Shown one piece after another: positions 10,504 to 21,315 of a stretch of 64,000 bases of DNA (its first letter is position 1; each line of letters opens with the position of its first letter). The notes under the pieces were generated by a model that saw only the letters and a program-made list of their open reading frames with translations, was not told where the DNA came from and searched no databases. Made by a program: the position numbers and the translations under genes. Origin of the DNA: Batillaria attramentaria (lineage: Eukaryota > Mollusca > Gastropoda > Batillariidae); NCBI GenBank assembly GCA_018292915.2, contig JACVVK020000333.1, forward strand, positions 150,001 through 214,000, given 5' to 3'.

Positions 10504-10900
10504 AAGAGAAGAAGAAGAAGTATCTGTTGTCTTTTTAGCATGTTTTGTACTTTTCGGTACGGTTTGATCCATCGGAAAAGTCAGTTGCGTACTCCCGGTT
10601 CATCCCACTCCCAAGACTCACATAGACACAGCTAAGTGCAGGCCTGTCTACGGAAATCACTCAGGGTCTCTCTCTCTCTCTAGCTTTTGATGCCCGCTGC
10701 TGACTCTGTCTGTCCCCAGCTGACCTCGGGGTCCCGAAACCTGGTCTTCACCCGGCTAGCCGGCACACACTATGACCCTGACTGCCCCCCATAATGACCA
10801 GTGATGATTGGACGCATGCTGTGTGGTCAGTGTCACCCACTCCAGTCTTTTGATCTTTCAGCTTGGGAGAAGAGGGTGAAATGCGAATTTATGGCAGAAG

Positions 10901-11105
10901 TAGTGAGACTTAGTAGGATTTCGTACGGAGGACTTCGTTGAGCAGCGTAACCCATTTACATGTAAATTAGGCTCACACGGCAGAGGCCGCGAGCTGCTAA
11001 CGCGCTACGATTAGCTAATGGTACCCGTAACGTGCCTTATTTACATGCAAGTGGGTTACGCTGCTCAGCGAAGTTCTCCGTACGAAGCCCTACTAAGTCT
11101 CACTA
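10901..11105 (+). mobile_element. 205-bp hairpin MITE with TA ends, copy 1
   Basis: Inverted arms of about 70 bp (start GTGAGACTTAGTAGG, end CCTACTAAGTCTCAC) enclose a ~55-bp centre. TA lies on both sides (10901-10902 and 11104-11105), as for Tc1/mariner-type insertions. A second copy of exactly the same length lies in inverted orientation at 29960-30164. No coding capacity, so it depends on a transposase encoded elsewhere. Superfamily assignment from TA alone is an inference. Confidence 0.88.
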
Positions 11106-11202
11106 GTATCTCTGTTTCCCTGTGTGCGGCAGGGGGGAGTGGATCTGGTCAGACACGTGATGAACTTGGCTGAACCTGCATTGCCTGAAAAAGAGAAAGT
11201 AC

Positions 11203-11690
11203 CGGCCCCTGTAGTGTAGTGGTTAGCACTTCGGACCATGGACCGGGAGACCCGGGTTCGAGTCCCAGCCGAGGCAAGCGGGAATTTTTCAAGTTCTACC
11301 TACGCCGGCTCCTACCCAGAGCGGGTGTGCTATGGGCCCAATGGGGAGGCTGTTGCCACACAGCCGAGATTTACCCACTTCGCGGGTGCGACTTTGGGGG
11401 TGCTTCCCTTGGTATGACACGTCTTATGATGTGGATGATTACACGGCTGGCACCGCAGGTGCCGTAGTTCCCGAGCCTGGTTAATGCCGGGATATTTATG
11501 ACAGGAAGCGTGGAATGCGGCCCTGTCCCGCAGTCCCAAACCACACGGACCTTCATAGCATCATCATACCATCATCCTCATCTCCATCATCATGCATAAT
11601 AAAAGTTGGCCCAGCTTCCGAGATCTCCATGGATTCCACGCATGACGTGGGAGGAACACCAATGGACCTGGCAAGAGTTGGGGCAGCCCC
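11203..11690 (+). mobile_element. SINE family C (tRNA-derived), long copy
   Basis: tRNA-like head with TAGTGTAGTGGTTAGCAC (A-box region) and CCCGGGTTCGAGTCCC (B box). The body contains CGGGTGTGCTATGGGCCCAA and GGAGGCTGTTGCC. A second copy is at 24661-24830 (-). The region past ~11400 is single-copy here, so the true 3' boundary is uncertain. The copy ends in C and A homopolymers. Confidence 0.8.
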
Positions 11691-11743
11691 CCCCCCCCCC
11701 AAAAAAAAAAAAAAAAAAAAAGAGAGAGAGAGAGAGAGAGAGT
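11691..11743. repeat. Poly-C, poly-A and (GA)n run
   Basis: Consecutive C, A and GA simple sequence, possibly an A-rich retroelement tail that later expanded. Confidence 0.9.
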
Positions 11744-12955
11744 ATATAATGAAAACTTGATATTTGTGTGAAAATCAGTGTGCAAAGTTTCATAAGCAAG
11801 AGGCAGATTCTGTGGAAAATATAATTACACGTACATTTCAGCCAGAAATTGCGTTTCTTCATATCTAATGGTCTACTGACCAAGAAATCGGGAAATAGGA
11901 AAGTGATCAAAAATGAAACGGTCACAACTACAACGGATATAAAACTAAATGGATATAAATCTCGATCATCTTATGGCGATAAATTCCGTCTTAAAATGCA
12001 TCGCGTAAATTCAAGTCGTCAAAGGAAGTCAGCGGCCACGTGACGGCTTCACTTCGCGGGACACAAGTCCGGAGTACATTTGCACCCCCTCCAGCGTAAC
12101 CGGGATACAATCGCCCCCTACTAGTGGACGACTGGAGTACATTTGCCCCTCCTGCACATGACTGGTATACATTTGCACCCCCTAACGGCTGAACTATACC
12201 AACGGTCGCCAACCCGCTGCCACCGTTGAAACCACAGTCCCACTGCATTTTTCTTTGTACAGTACTTATTGGACATTCTCTCTATCCCCTTTCTTCCTGT
12301 CTCTTTCTTTAGAGATATCTGTCCTACCATAACCATGTATTTGACGTCTCCGCCGCACATGTTTTATGTATTTATGAGCACACTTATAAGTTTTTGACTT
12401 GTTGTGCTCGGCCTCGTGAAAATTGTGTGAAAGTGCATTATGTATATTTGTTCAAAACGAATAAAACAGTTTAAACCAACTATACAAACTGCGAGTAAGT
12501 AGCGGCACTATGCGCAGGAGTACAGAACTACAAAAAGAAAAAAAAGAAAAGAAAAAAAAAGCCACACACAAATAAGCTAACCCTGACTATCAGCTAGACA
12601 AGTGCTCGCATTTCAGGCAACAGGTAAGCGACCGTTCCGGAGATTAACTGGTAATAAGGACGTGGCGAAACCTCGCACCCACCCACAGTCACCCGGTCAC
12701 TAACTCTCTTTGGCACGTGATCTCCGTTCTCAGACATCCCCCCCCCCCCCCCCACACACCCAACCTCGGGGGGTTAATGAATATGGCGGGATTAAACGGG
12801 TGTTAAACAAAAATGAACACTGTCGTCCAATTTTAAATTGAAATAGCACCGGACACCCCCCCGTCGATTGTGATTACCCGCCGCGAATACCTGGGGTCAC
12901 CCCAACGCAGTTATTTGACAATTAAATAATTATGTTTTTTTGTTGTTGTTGTTTT

Positions 12956-12986
<31 letters not shown>

Positions 12987-13164
12987 GGGCGTTGACCGCT
13001 TGGGCGCGTGCGCGTGTAGCAGAGTTTGTGTGTAAAGTCAGTACTTATCTGTCTGTGCCAGTCACGCACAGATCCGTAAATAAATGTAAATTAGTTTTAC
13101 TGCCGGTAATCGATGTGATTACGATGTCTAGCCACGCCATGCTGAACTGTTAGTGATGCTGCAC
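11744..13164. other. Intergenic stretch with a degenerate short repeat
   Basis: No gene recognised. At 12065-12185 a GTACATTTGCACCCCCT-like motif recurs about four times at irregular spacing of 30-60 bp. An AATAAA follows at about 12460, and poly-C (12737) and poly-G (12965) runs occur. Confidence 0.5.
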
Positions 13165-13193
13165 GGAACACAAGTACTATTACATATGTATTG

Positions 13194-13258
<65 letters not shown>

Positions 13259-13287
13259 ACAAAAGTTCCATTACATATGTATTGTTG

Positions 13288-13342
<55 letters not shown>

Positions 13343-13406
13343 ACCACCACCACCACCACCACCACCACAGCACACACACACACACACACAGACACACAGA
13401 CACACA

Positions 13407-13474
<68 letters not shown>

Positions 13475-13498
13475 AGTACCATTACATACGTATTGTTG

Positions 13499-13559
<61 letters not shown>

Positions 13560-13590
13560 ACCACCACCACCACCACCACCACCAACAACA
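13165..13590. repeat. AC/ACC compound microsatellite in a higher-order array
   Basis: Three near-identical anchors, CATTACATAYGTATTGTTGTT-like, precede three (AC)n tracts (from 13197, 13292 and 13501); the second and third end in (ACC)n. The repeated anchor shows duplication of an entire anchor-plus-microsatellite unit. Long frames over it are His-Thr or Cys-Val artefacts. Confidence 0.9.
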
Positions 13591-14040
13591 GCAACACAAA
13601 GCTTTTGTAACAGGGCTTGTATAACGGTATAAACGGTCTGTTTACGTTTAGTTCCAAATGATGTGCGTAGTGGTATGGTTCCAAATCTGGCGAGAGTGGC
13701 GCCACATTACTTGTCGTCACAAATTCGACACAGACTGTCACCAGCGGTTTGAAACCTGAAACAGTCTGAATTCAGTCAGCGTAGTCAGTCTCAACCGTTG
13801 CATGCTTTAAAGACTCATATTCTAACATTGCCAGGCTTCACAGCAGACGACTTGTTTTGTTGTTGTTTTGGACGAACTGTGTTTGTTAGTTGCGCTTGTG
13901 AGCTCGGAATAGCTGTGTGCTGGTCCTTGTTGCTCGAGCGGCGTGAGGCCACAAACTACTAAACACCAGTTATTTTAACTAGTCAGTTTCACCAGTGTAC
14001 GTCTGTTCATCGTTGTGTAATGTGCGTGAGTGTGAGTGAG

Positions 14041-14118
14041 TGATAGGCGCATTGAGTTTTATTTGAGGAAATGCGCCCTACAAATACCATTTATTATTAT
14101 TATTATTATTATTATTAT
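14041..14118 (+). mobile_element. LINE-like 3' end, (ATT)n tail
   Basis: A perfect 7-bp stem GGCGCAT/ATGCGCC encloses a loop and is followed by CTACAAATACC and (ATT)n. The same arm type (GGCGCTTT/AAAGCGCC) and following TATACAATA are found at the 3' end of SINE B. The upstream 13591-14040 is otherwise unassigned. Confidence 0.6.
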
Positions 14119-14231
14119 CAAATAATCGATATTCATGATAAGATGAGTTCTGTATACCATACATCCACGTCTGATGGCCGTGCTAACGAAAACTGCAACG
14201 GCCCCAAGCTGTCCCAGTCGAGTGGTACTAT

Positions 14232-14400
14232 GGTAGAGTGGGATTTGGTCTAGTGGTTAAGGTATCCGACTTCGGATCCTGAGCCGCACGGTTCGAATCC
14301 CAGGTGGGCAGGAATTTTGATGGATTTTTCCTTTCCTAATCGAGTCAAAATCACGTGCAGACTTGTTTGTGGTGCCTGTCCCGACGCTCGCTGTCTTAAA
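14232..14400 (+). mobile_element. SINE family D, copy 2
   Basis: tRNA-like head with GGTCTAGTGGTTAAGG and GGTTCGAATCCC, then GATGGATTTTTCCTTTCC and AATCACGTGCAGACTTGTTT. About 90% identical to 2985-3130. Confidence 0.85.
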
Positions 14401-15075
14401 GTGACGTCAAAAATAGGTTCAGACCAAGAACACGTCACATGTGTGACGCGCCGTGATGACAAAGGAGGTCACTTAGAGATACATAGTATTTATTTTTTCG
14501 GTAACCGCTCACTTCTGTGGGCTTGAGGGGCACCCATTCCTAACTCCCGAAAGATAACCTCCCCCTCTATCTCCCCCCCCCCCTTCCCATTCTGTCCGAC
14601 TTTTGATATGTGATACAGGGATGCGCGTAAACGACATGAAACCGTTGAATTTGCGCTCGAGGGAATTGCGTCTATCTTCAGGATCATTTCGGAGTTTAGT
14701 GACTGGAGGATCAGTTGTGTCTGCGTTCACTTCCTGCATCCTTTCCACATATAACTTGCTGACGCACAAACTGTCCAAAAACTGTCACGTCTTTGTATGA
14801 AAACACGGCGACAGGTGTCATTAGCTTGTTATGGGTAAACGTGCAGCGGCTCATGTCCCTGTATGTTTTTGCTGACAATACTCGTTGTTCCGTAGTGTGC
14901 GTCCATTAGAGGCCTATTGTTGCAAAACTTTTAGTTCCCGCCAAACTGCACGCGTCGATTTCGCCTGTCATCTCTGCCACAGTTGATAATCTGACTACGC
15001 GCAAGTAGGCCGATTTGCATCCGTGCACTGCGATCGTGTTAGTGACTCGCAAGCAGCCATAACCTCTCCGCCGAG
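14401..15075. other. Unique stretch, nothing recognised
   Basis: Short frames on both strands without homology. A C-rich run lies at 14570. Confidence 0.5.
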
Positions 15076-15765
15076 ACTATATCGCCAAAACTACACGTGG
15101 AACACGACGTGTTATATCGCCAAAACTACTCGTGGTACACGACGTGTTATGTCGCCAAAACTGTACTCGGTACACGACGTGTTATGTCGCCAAAACTACA
15201 CGTGGTATACGACGTGTTATATCGCCAAAACTACACGTGGTACACGACGTGTTATGTCGCCAAAACTACACGTGGAACACGACGTGTTATATCGCCAAAA
15301 CTACACATGGTACACGACGTGTTATATCGCCAAAACTACACGTGGTACACGACGTGTTATGTCGCCAAAACTACACGTGGTACACGACGTGTTTTATCGC
15401 CAAAACTACACGTGGTACACGACGTGTTATGTCGCCAAAACTACACGTGGTACACGACGTGTTATGTCGCCAAAACTACACATGGTACACGACGTGTTAT
15501 ATCGCCAAAAGTACACGTGGTACACGACGTGTTATATCGCCAAAACTACACATGGTACACGACGTGTTATATCGCCAAAACTACACATGGTACACGACGT
15601 GTTATGTCGCCCAAAGTACACGTGGTACACGACGTGTTATATCGCCAAAAATACACGTGGTACACGACGTGCTATGTCGCCAAAAATACACGTGGAACGC
15701 GACGTACTCTACGACGAAAACTGTACACCATGGTACGTCTAATACCCTACGTACCTTGTCGCCAA
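15076..15765. repeat. 35-bp minisatellite, about 18 copies
   Basis: Units start with GTTATRTCGCCAAAACTACA at exact 35-bp steps from 15111 to 15671, with degenerate units at both edges. Most units contain CACGTG, an E-box, beside the near-dyad ACACG...CGTGT; a few have CACATG. All three plus frames stay open, which is expected from the unit sequence and does not indicate a protein. There are no spacers, so it is not a CRISPR. Confidence 0.97.
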
Positions 15766-16137
15766 AACTATCCGATATTGATCATTTAAGCTGAAGCAGA
15801 CTCATACAGTCTGACATCTCAGCTGAACAAGGAGACAATATTATGCTGCTGCATTTCAAAGGGTTCGTTGGCTCGTTATGTTCTGTGTCACGTTTTCTGG
15901 ACAAATGCGGAGAAAAATGAAATGCGGCAAAATGAACACGGAATGGTCGTCAGGGATCATTACAGCGGCGAGCGCGTAAACATGTGCACTTTAATGAGAT
16001 GCGTGGCTATTTCGAGACAGCATCAGACACGACTTTTGAAACACTGAGAATGCGCAGTGGGTTTTCCCAAACACTGGCAAAGCAAAGCAGAAGGCCAATT
16101 CATAGACTTGAAAAAAACAAAAATGTTGAAGGTTGTC

Positions 16138-16356
16138 CACGATAGGTACAGGAGTGGGGTGAGTGTTAGGGAGTTTAGCGTCCTTTTCCAGTTTCCACCA
16201 CGCAAGGGTGATATCAAAGACGGGGTAGGGGGGAGGGGGGGGGGCAACGAGAAAAAGGGCAGCAGAAATATCAGGCCCCAGCCGCGATTCGAACTCACGA
16301 CCCCTAGCTTTAAGAGTCCAACGCTCTACATTCGGGCTATCCCTGCTCCCCACGAT
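16138..16356 (-). mobile_element. SINE family A, diverged
   Basis: Minus-strand copy (16151-16351) with an extra CAGTTTC in the GGAAAAGGACG region and a G-rich expansion in the body. CCACGAT at 16138-16144 and 16350-16356 is a probable short target duplication. Confidence 0.85.
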
Positions 16357-16589
16357 TAATCTACAGAGTGGGAAGATTAAAATAACCGTTTATAACTAAG
16401 CATAGTGAATAAGTAGATGTCCACGTCAGTATGGCGTAACCCCTCAATTTAGGTCGAAACAGTGTAGAAAAGACCAAAGCAACGACGTCGACGACCGCAC
16501 CACCATCACCACCACTTCCCACTAACTAGAAGTAAAGGTTTCTTGTGGAAAGTAAAAACGTATAGACCGGACACCATACACGCATGGAC

Positions 16590-16755
<166 letters not shown>

Positions 16756-16889
16756 GATACAGACCGCGCGAAAGGTGCTTGGCACCGTTAGATAGGAGCT
16801 ATCTGTAAGTAAGGAAGAGGAGAGAAAAAGTATTGCTGCTGATACTTCAAAAAGACCGCAGTGATTCTCGTATCATATAGCGCACGCAC

Positions 16890-16890
<1 letters not shown>

Positions 16891-16981
<91 letters not shown>
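16891..16981. repeat. (AC)n microsatellite
   Basis: Pure AC tract of about 45 units. (AAC)n-rich sequence follows at 17036-17095. The stretch to 17572 holds an unassigned 114-codon minus frame. Confidence 0.95.
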
Positions 16982-16984
<3 letters not shown>

Positions 16985-17037
16985 AAGCCAAGCCAGTCCA
17001 TTCTGGACCCCAGCTAATAGGTGTACATGAATATGTA

Positions 17038-17068
<31 letters not shown>

Positions 17069-17572
17069 ACAACCTGCACAGCAACAACAATAGCAAAGCA
17101 ATGACATCAGTGAAATTCACGTGACAAACATACGAAAACACTGAAAAAAACACCGACATACAAACGGTACAGTGATCACGCACCCACACATACATCCCAA
17201 AATAACTGACAAGTACGATCGTCTCAATTCAAGTTCATCACGCTCTGTCACTGACGAGACGAGTTCGTCCATTGTGAAACCTACTGGGCAATGACGCTCG
17301 CCATGTGACCTTGACGGTGTATAGTCCTTGACCTTCACCCTTTTCCTCTCGAATGCCAAAGCAGGTGATACGATAACCAGCCCGTCCTGAAGACAGGTAG
17401 CTGGAACAGGACAGAGGGAGAGGGGTGTAATCGATATGCGGGAATGTGCTTCTGGTGCCACCCCGCTTCAAAAGCTGCGAAGACCGAACGATTGTTCTCA
17501 AGTTAAGGCATTGTTTGAAATATTAGCATGCACACGTATTGTAGTAACGCATTAGTCGTAGTCGTTGTCTGT

Positions 17573-17849
17573 GCCCGCATGTAAAAGTCGAGGTTAGGGA
17601 TTTAGGCCCGGGTTAAAGTCTAACCTCGAAGTAAACTAGCTCTAGGCTTAAATTTTCTGTTGTTTTTATTTCAATCAGGAAGCGGGTCTATTCCACCATG
17701 GTGCCTAAGCCGTTATAGAAGGATTTTTTCCCCCTTCCTTTCTTCGCTTCCTTTTTCTATTTAATTTTGTTCTTGGGTTTCTTTTGTTCTAGTCTGGGTT
17801 AGGCCCGTAGCCGTGGGTTAAATTAACCTCGAGTTTTACATGCGGGCCC
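17573..17849 (+). mobile_element. MITE family E, complete copy
   Basis: Ends form inverted repeats: GCCCGCATGTAAAAGTCGAG on the left and, on the opposite strand at the right, GGGCCCGCATGTAAAACTCG. The 277-bp interior lacks open frames and is T-rich. Copies occur at 7785 (+) and 20475 (-), so it is a mobile family. No convincing target duplication is visible, and I cannot assign a superfamily. Confidence 0.9.
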
Positions 17850-17989
17850 TGGTGGATAAAATAATAATAATAATAATACTGAGAGTACTTATATCATACA
17901 GCACTTATGTAAACGACCCTGTTCTCAGCAACTGACTCAAATTTGAAAATGGAAACACTCGGTGCTACTTACAGTATCTTCTTTATTCA

Positions 17990-18164
17990 TTAATGAATGC
18001 TCAGCAAGCTGCAAGATAAATATATTTTTAAGGACAATAAATATGTATTGTATTGTATTGTATTGTATTGTATTGTATTGTATTGAATTGAATTGAATTG
18101 AATTGAATTGAATCGTATCGTATCGTATCGTATCGTATCGTATCGTATCGTACTGTACTGTACC
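17990..18164 (+). mobile_element. LINE-like 3' end with pentanucleotide tail
   Basis: AAGGACAATAAATATG leads directly into (TATTG)n, which changes stepwise to (AATTG)n, (TATCG)n and (TACTG)n (18046-18164). The AAGGACAATAAA motif also ends the retroelement tails at 47.7 kb (-) and 51.4 kb (+), so the array probably began as a retrotransposon tail. Confidence 0.55.
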
Positions 18165-19069
18165 ACACCGGTGACGCGGCTATCCCGATTCTGACCGGCT
18201 TGCGGCGTCTAAGCGCTAGCGTTGCTTGGCCGCAAGCGACTTCTCTCAGAAAATCATCTGCGCTGTACTTGTGAAAGCTTGTCTCGATCTGAGGTTGGCC
18301 TGTCTTGTCGCAGAAGGTCTCTGTTCAACTCTTAAGTGGTTTTGTGGTGCTACTTGCGCGTACACTCACGTTGGAAGCAATTTAGTCTCGTTTTCTGTAG
18401 AAAATTCACTTTCATTCGCGATAATATAAAATTACAGAAAGGAAAGTCACGTTTATGAAAACGTCCCAGTTTTATAATATGTCTTGCGGCCACACCTAGA
18501 AGATTAGTGCAATTTGTGGCTTAGATCGAGCGCAGTTCGAGAAAGAAAATTGGTAGTGAATATTTTGTGGCTATGAACCAGCACTCGCCCCGGCTAAGAA
18601 CCAGCCTGTATCAAACAGACGGTTGGCCGGTTCTTAGCCGAGGATTTCGCACTGCTCTGATATTTTTTTAAATTGCGAAAACACGAAAGCATCCTACGTC
18701 ACAACAATTGGCATGCAAGTCACAAAGACATCACGGATACGTGTCTGTTTTGAAACTACTGGAATTAACGTGGTGTTTTTTGTCAGCTTCGTGTTAAACT
18801 GCAAAATAGCTCCCGAGTCTCATTGCAGTCGAACAAATATGACTCGTGTCCTTACATGAATAAAATTTTCGATATAAAATCGCTTTGGGTGGGAAGATGA
18901 AAGTCTTACTGATATGTGCATATAACAATATGATCAAATTCATTTCAGTTCTTAGCTTTCCTGGCAGCATTCTTGCACATCACCGCATGTGTGTCGCGCT
19001 TTTCCGGCCTAAAACAGTCACTGCGATCGACAGCCGGTTGGATTCGCGGCTTAGCCGCGTCACCGGTGT
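18165..19069. mobile_element. ~905-bp TIR element inserted in a (TACTG)n array
   Basis: Perfect 18-bp terminal inverted repeats ACACCGGTGACGCGGCTA lie at 18165-18182 and, inverted, at 19052-19069. The same-strand (TACTG)n repeat lies on both outer sides, which is what insertion into a pre-existing pentanucleotide array would leave. Similarity between the ends continues loosely inward (ACCGGCT). The interior has no recognisable transposase; the longest frame is 67 codons. Likely a non-autonomous DNA transposon, single copy here. Confidence 0.7.
18591..18640. repeat. 16-bp hairpin within the TIR element
   Basis: Arms CGGCTAAGAACCAGCC (18591-18606) and GGCCGGTTCTTAGCCG (18625-18640) differ at one position. 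The hairpin lies near the centre of the 905-bp element. Confidence 0.7.
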
Positions 19070-19146
19070 GTGTACTGTACTGTATCGTATTGTGCTGTGC
19101 TGTGCTGTGCTGTGCTGTGCTGTATTGTATTGTATTGTATTGTATC
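19070..19146. repeat. Pentanucleotide array (TACTG, TGCTG, TATTG)
   Basis: Right-hand continuation of the pentanucleotide array interrupted by the TIR element. Blocks of identical variant units show homogenisation in patches. The stretch 19147-19807 is unassigned. Confidence 0.9.
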
Positions 19147-19807
19147 CTGGCGGCCACGGTGCAACTTTTAAAGCAGAGGAACACCGTAAACACTCGCGTC
19201 CATAGTAAGGTGGTTACGTCCCGTGTAACCACCACCTCCTCCCTTCCCCCCTCTTCGTGAGATTGAGGGGAAAAATCCACTCTCAGCAAGTATTTTCACC
19301 ATAGACCCCGAGCGCGGCCACAGACCACCTTGCAGGTGAATGCTGCGCGGAAGGTTATCTCCCCTACCTGCCAGTCACGCCCCTTGGATCCGACAGGTAG
19401 GGGTCGTGAACTGATGCGCCCTCTCCGGTCGATGTCGAGAGTTATCGGCCATGATTTGTCAAGGCAGGGCCCGTGGTCATCTCCATTTCTGCCTCACTGA
19501 CGTTTGCTGAATGAAAAAAAAGGGTAATGATGGTCAGTTTGCTTTTGCGTTTGAGCTGTCAGTGACCTTTCCCGCTTTTGTGTACAACTACAACTGAGTA
19601 CAAGCAGACGGGAGTTGGGGGGTCCGCACGCGTGGGGGTGAGGAGGGAGACAAGTTATTGGTAGAATAACAAAATACGTATCGATACCTACCTTAATATT
19701 ATGTACCGTGTAGACTGGCGGGTGCATACTTACTTTAATTACTATTATCACTTGTATTGCAGCGACGACCTGTCAGTTCCACCCAAATTTCCCCAGCCAT
19801 AAAAAAA

Positions 19808-20209
19808 TATAATAATAATAATAATGAGTATTGTATAGGCGCTTTACCCAATTTCATGAATCGGCTCAAAGCGCCGCGAACTGAACCCAACACGCACGCT
19901 CACGTGAACCACACGCATTCTCTCTCACACTGGACATAAACACATTACAATCACGTGGTGCGAAGGGTCAGCTCAGCTATTTAAATTTCGGAATTTAGAA
20001 TTGCATTTATTTTTCCAATTTGGTGGGCTGAACATTTCCAAAGCAGAGGGGGAGGAAGCCGGAGTACCCGGAGAGAACCCCCGACGATCGGCCCGAATGA
20101 ACGGTGCCACATACGAGAAGGAAAAATTCTTTGCCCCGAGTGGGACTCGAACCCCTGACCTCTCGCATTGGTGACAGGTCTCTTAACCACTAGACCACCG
20201 ACCGCCCCA
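19808..20209 (-). mobile_element. SINE family B, full-length
   Basis: Complete minus-strand copy: tRNA-like head (20209 side), core with CCGGAGTACCCGGAGAGAAC, the GGCGCTTT/AAAGCGCC terminal stem and an (ATT)n tail at 19808-19825. At ~400 bp it is long for a SINE. Confidence 0.93.
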
Positions 20210-20474
20210 TATCGTGTGTATAGGAAGGGCTTCGTAAGCGCGGGGACTATAATGGGACAAGTCCTAGCTGATCGAAAACTATGGGACATTGTGTTCTGAA
20301 TAAAACAATCGAACATATTGAAACTGACATTACTGACCGCTCCGCTGTGCTGCAGAAATGATAGGAGATAATTTGTTTTCCTCGGCAAGAAACCAGTAGG
20401 AAGTGGCGTTGAAAATGAATCGGTCTACGGCCAATGGCTCAGTGACGCGGATATGAACAAACTGGTGAAGCCCG

Positions 20475-20626
20475 GGGCCCGTATGTACAACTCGAGGTTA
20501 ATTTAACCCAGGGCTACGGGTCTAACCCAGACTAGGCCAAAAGAAACCAAGAAACTAAATTATATAAAAAAAGGAGACGAAGAAAGGAAGACATAAATCC
20601 TTCTATAACGGCTTAGGGGACGTTTG
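20475..20626 (-). mobile_element. MITE family E, fragment
   Basis: Begins with GGGCCCGTATGTACAACTCG and reads as the reverse of the right half of the 17573 copy. It breaks off inside the element after CCTTCTATAACGGCTTAGG. Confidence 0.85.
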
Positions 20627-20899
20627 GAGCAAAGGCCTCCTCCTAGTCCCGTCAACCCCCAGACCTGCCCTTACCCGCCCCCGCCCCCTTTGAGGTACCA
20701 ACTGTACGGACACGTAAAGCGTACGATATACATTTACAGTGTTTAGAGACAGGTCTGTGTTGGCGAGTATATTGCCGATATAGCCTAGACTACCAGGCTG
20801 AGGAAGAACGCGTGTCTAGGAACGGCAGAAGGTTTACAGTTCGTGACCTCCAGATGTTGACAACAAATTACAAATTGTCGCCCCTCCCCAACCCCCCAC

Positions 20900-21170
20900 A
20901 GGCCCATCCCCGAAAAACAACAACAACACCGCGACAACAAACTCACCAAAACAACAAAAAACAAAACAACATAAACAAAGCACAAAACAACAACAATTCA
21001 CATACCAACAAACAAAAACCAAACAAACACACAAGACGACAGTAACAACAACAAAAACCAAATAACCAAAATGAACCCCAAAAAACCACCACCACCATCA
21101 ACAACAACAAACACCACCACCAAATACAACTTAAAGTTAAAAAAGACACCATCACCACAAACAACAAAGA
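20900..21170. repeat. (AAC)n/(AAAC)n-rich low-complexity sequence
   Basis: Almost only A and C on this strand; related in composition to 26490-26830, 38530-38690 and 40313-40700. Confidence 0.9.
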
Positions 21171-21269
21171 AGTGTGCCGGAATCTGCTGTACTTATATAC
21201 ATTTTTCTTTTAGCTGTATGTAATTACACACTTTAGTCTTCAAGAGACAGGCTTTGAGAATGACTTTGA

Positions 21270-21270
21270 C

Positions 21271-21314
<44 letters not shown>
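21270..21314. repeat. (GA)n microsatellite
   Basis: Pure GA tract. The following ~800 bp (21315-22130) is unique with no recognised gene. Confidence 0.95.

Positions 21315-21315
<1 letters not shown>

Noticed and set aside
12420..12475. AATAAA near 12460 as a gene polyadenylation site
   Set aside because: No upstream coding sequence is recognisable, and AATAAA is frequent in the retroelement ends of this window.
15076..15765. Regular repeats that could be mistaken for a CRISPR array (also 23757, 53624, 59096)
   Set aside because: Units are directly adjacent with no unique spacers, and the setting is eukaryotic. They are satellites.
17117..17461. 114-codon minus-strand frame with a non-repetitive segment (MDELVSSVTERDELELRR)
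   Set aside because: No known family, no splice context, and a frame of this length is expected by chance in 64 kb.
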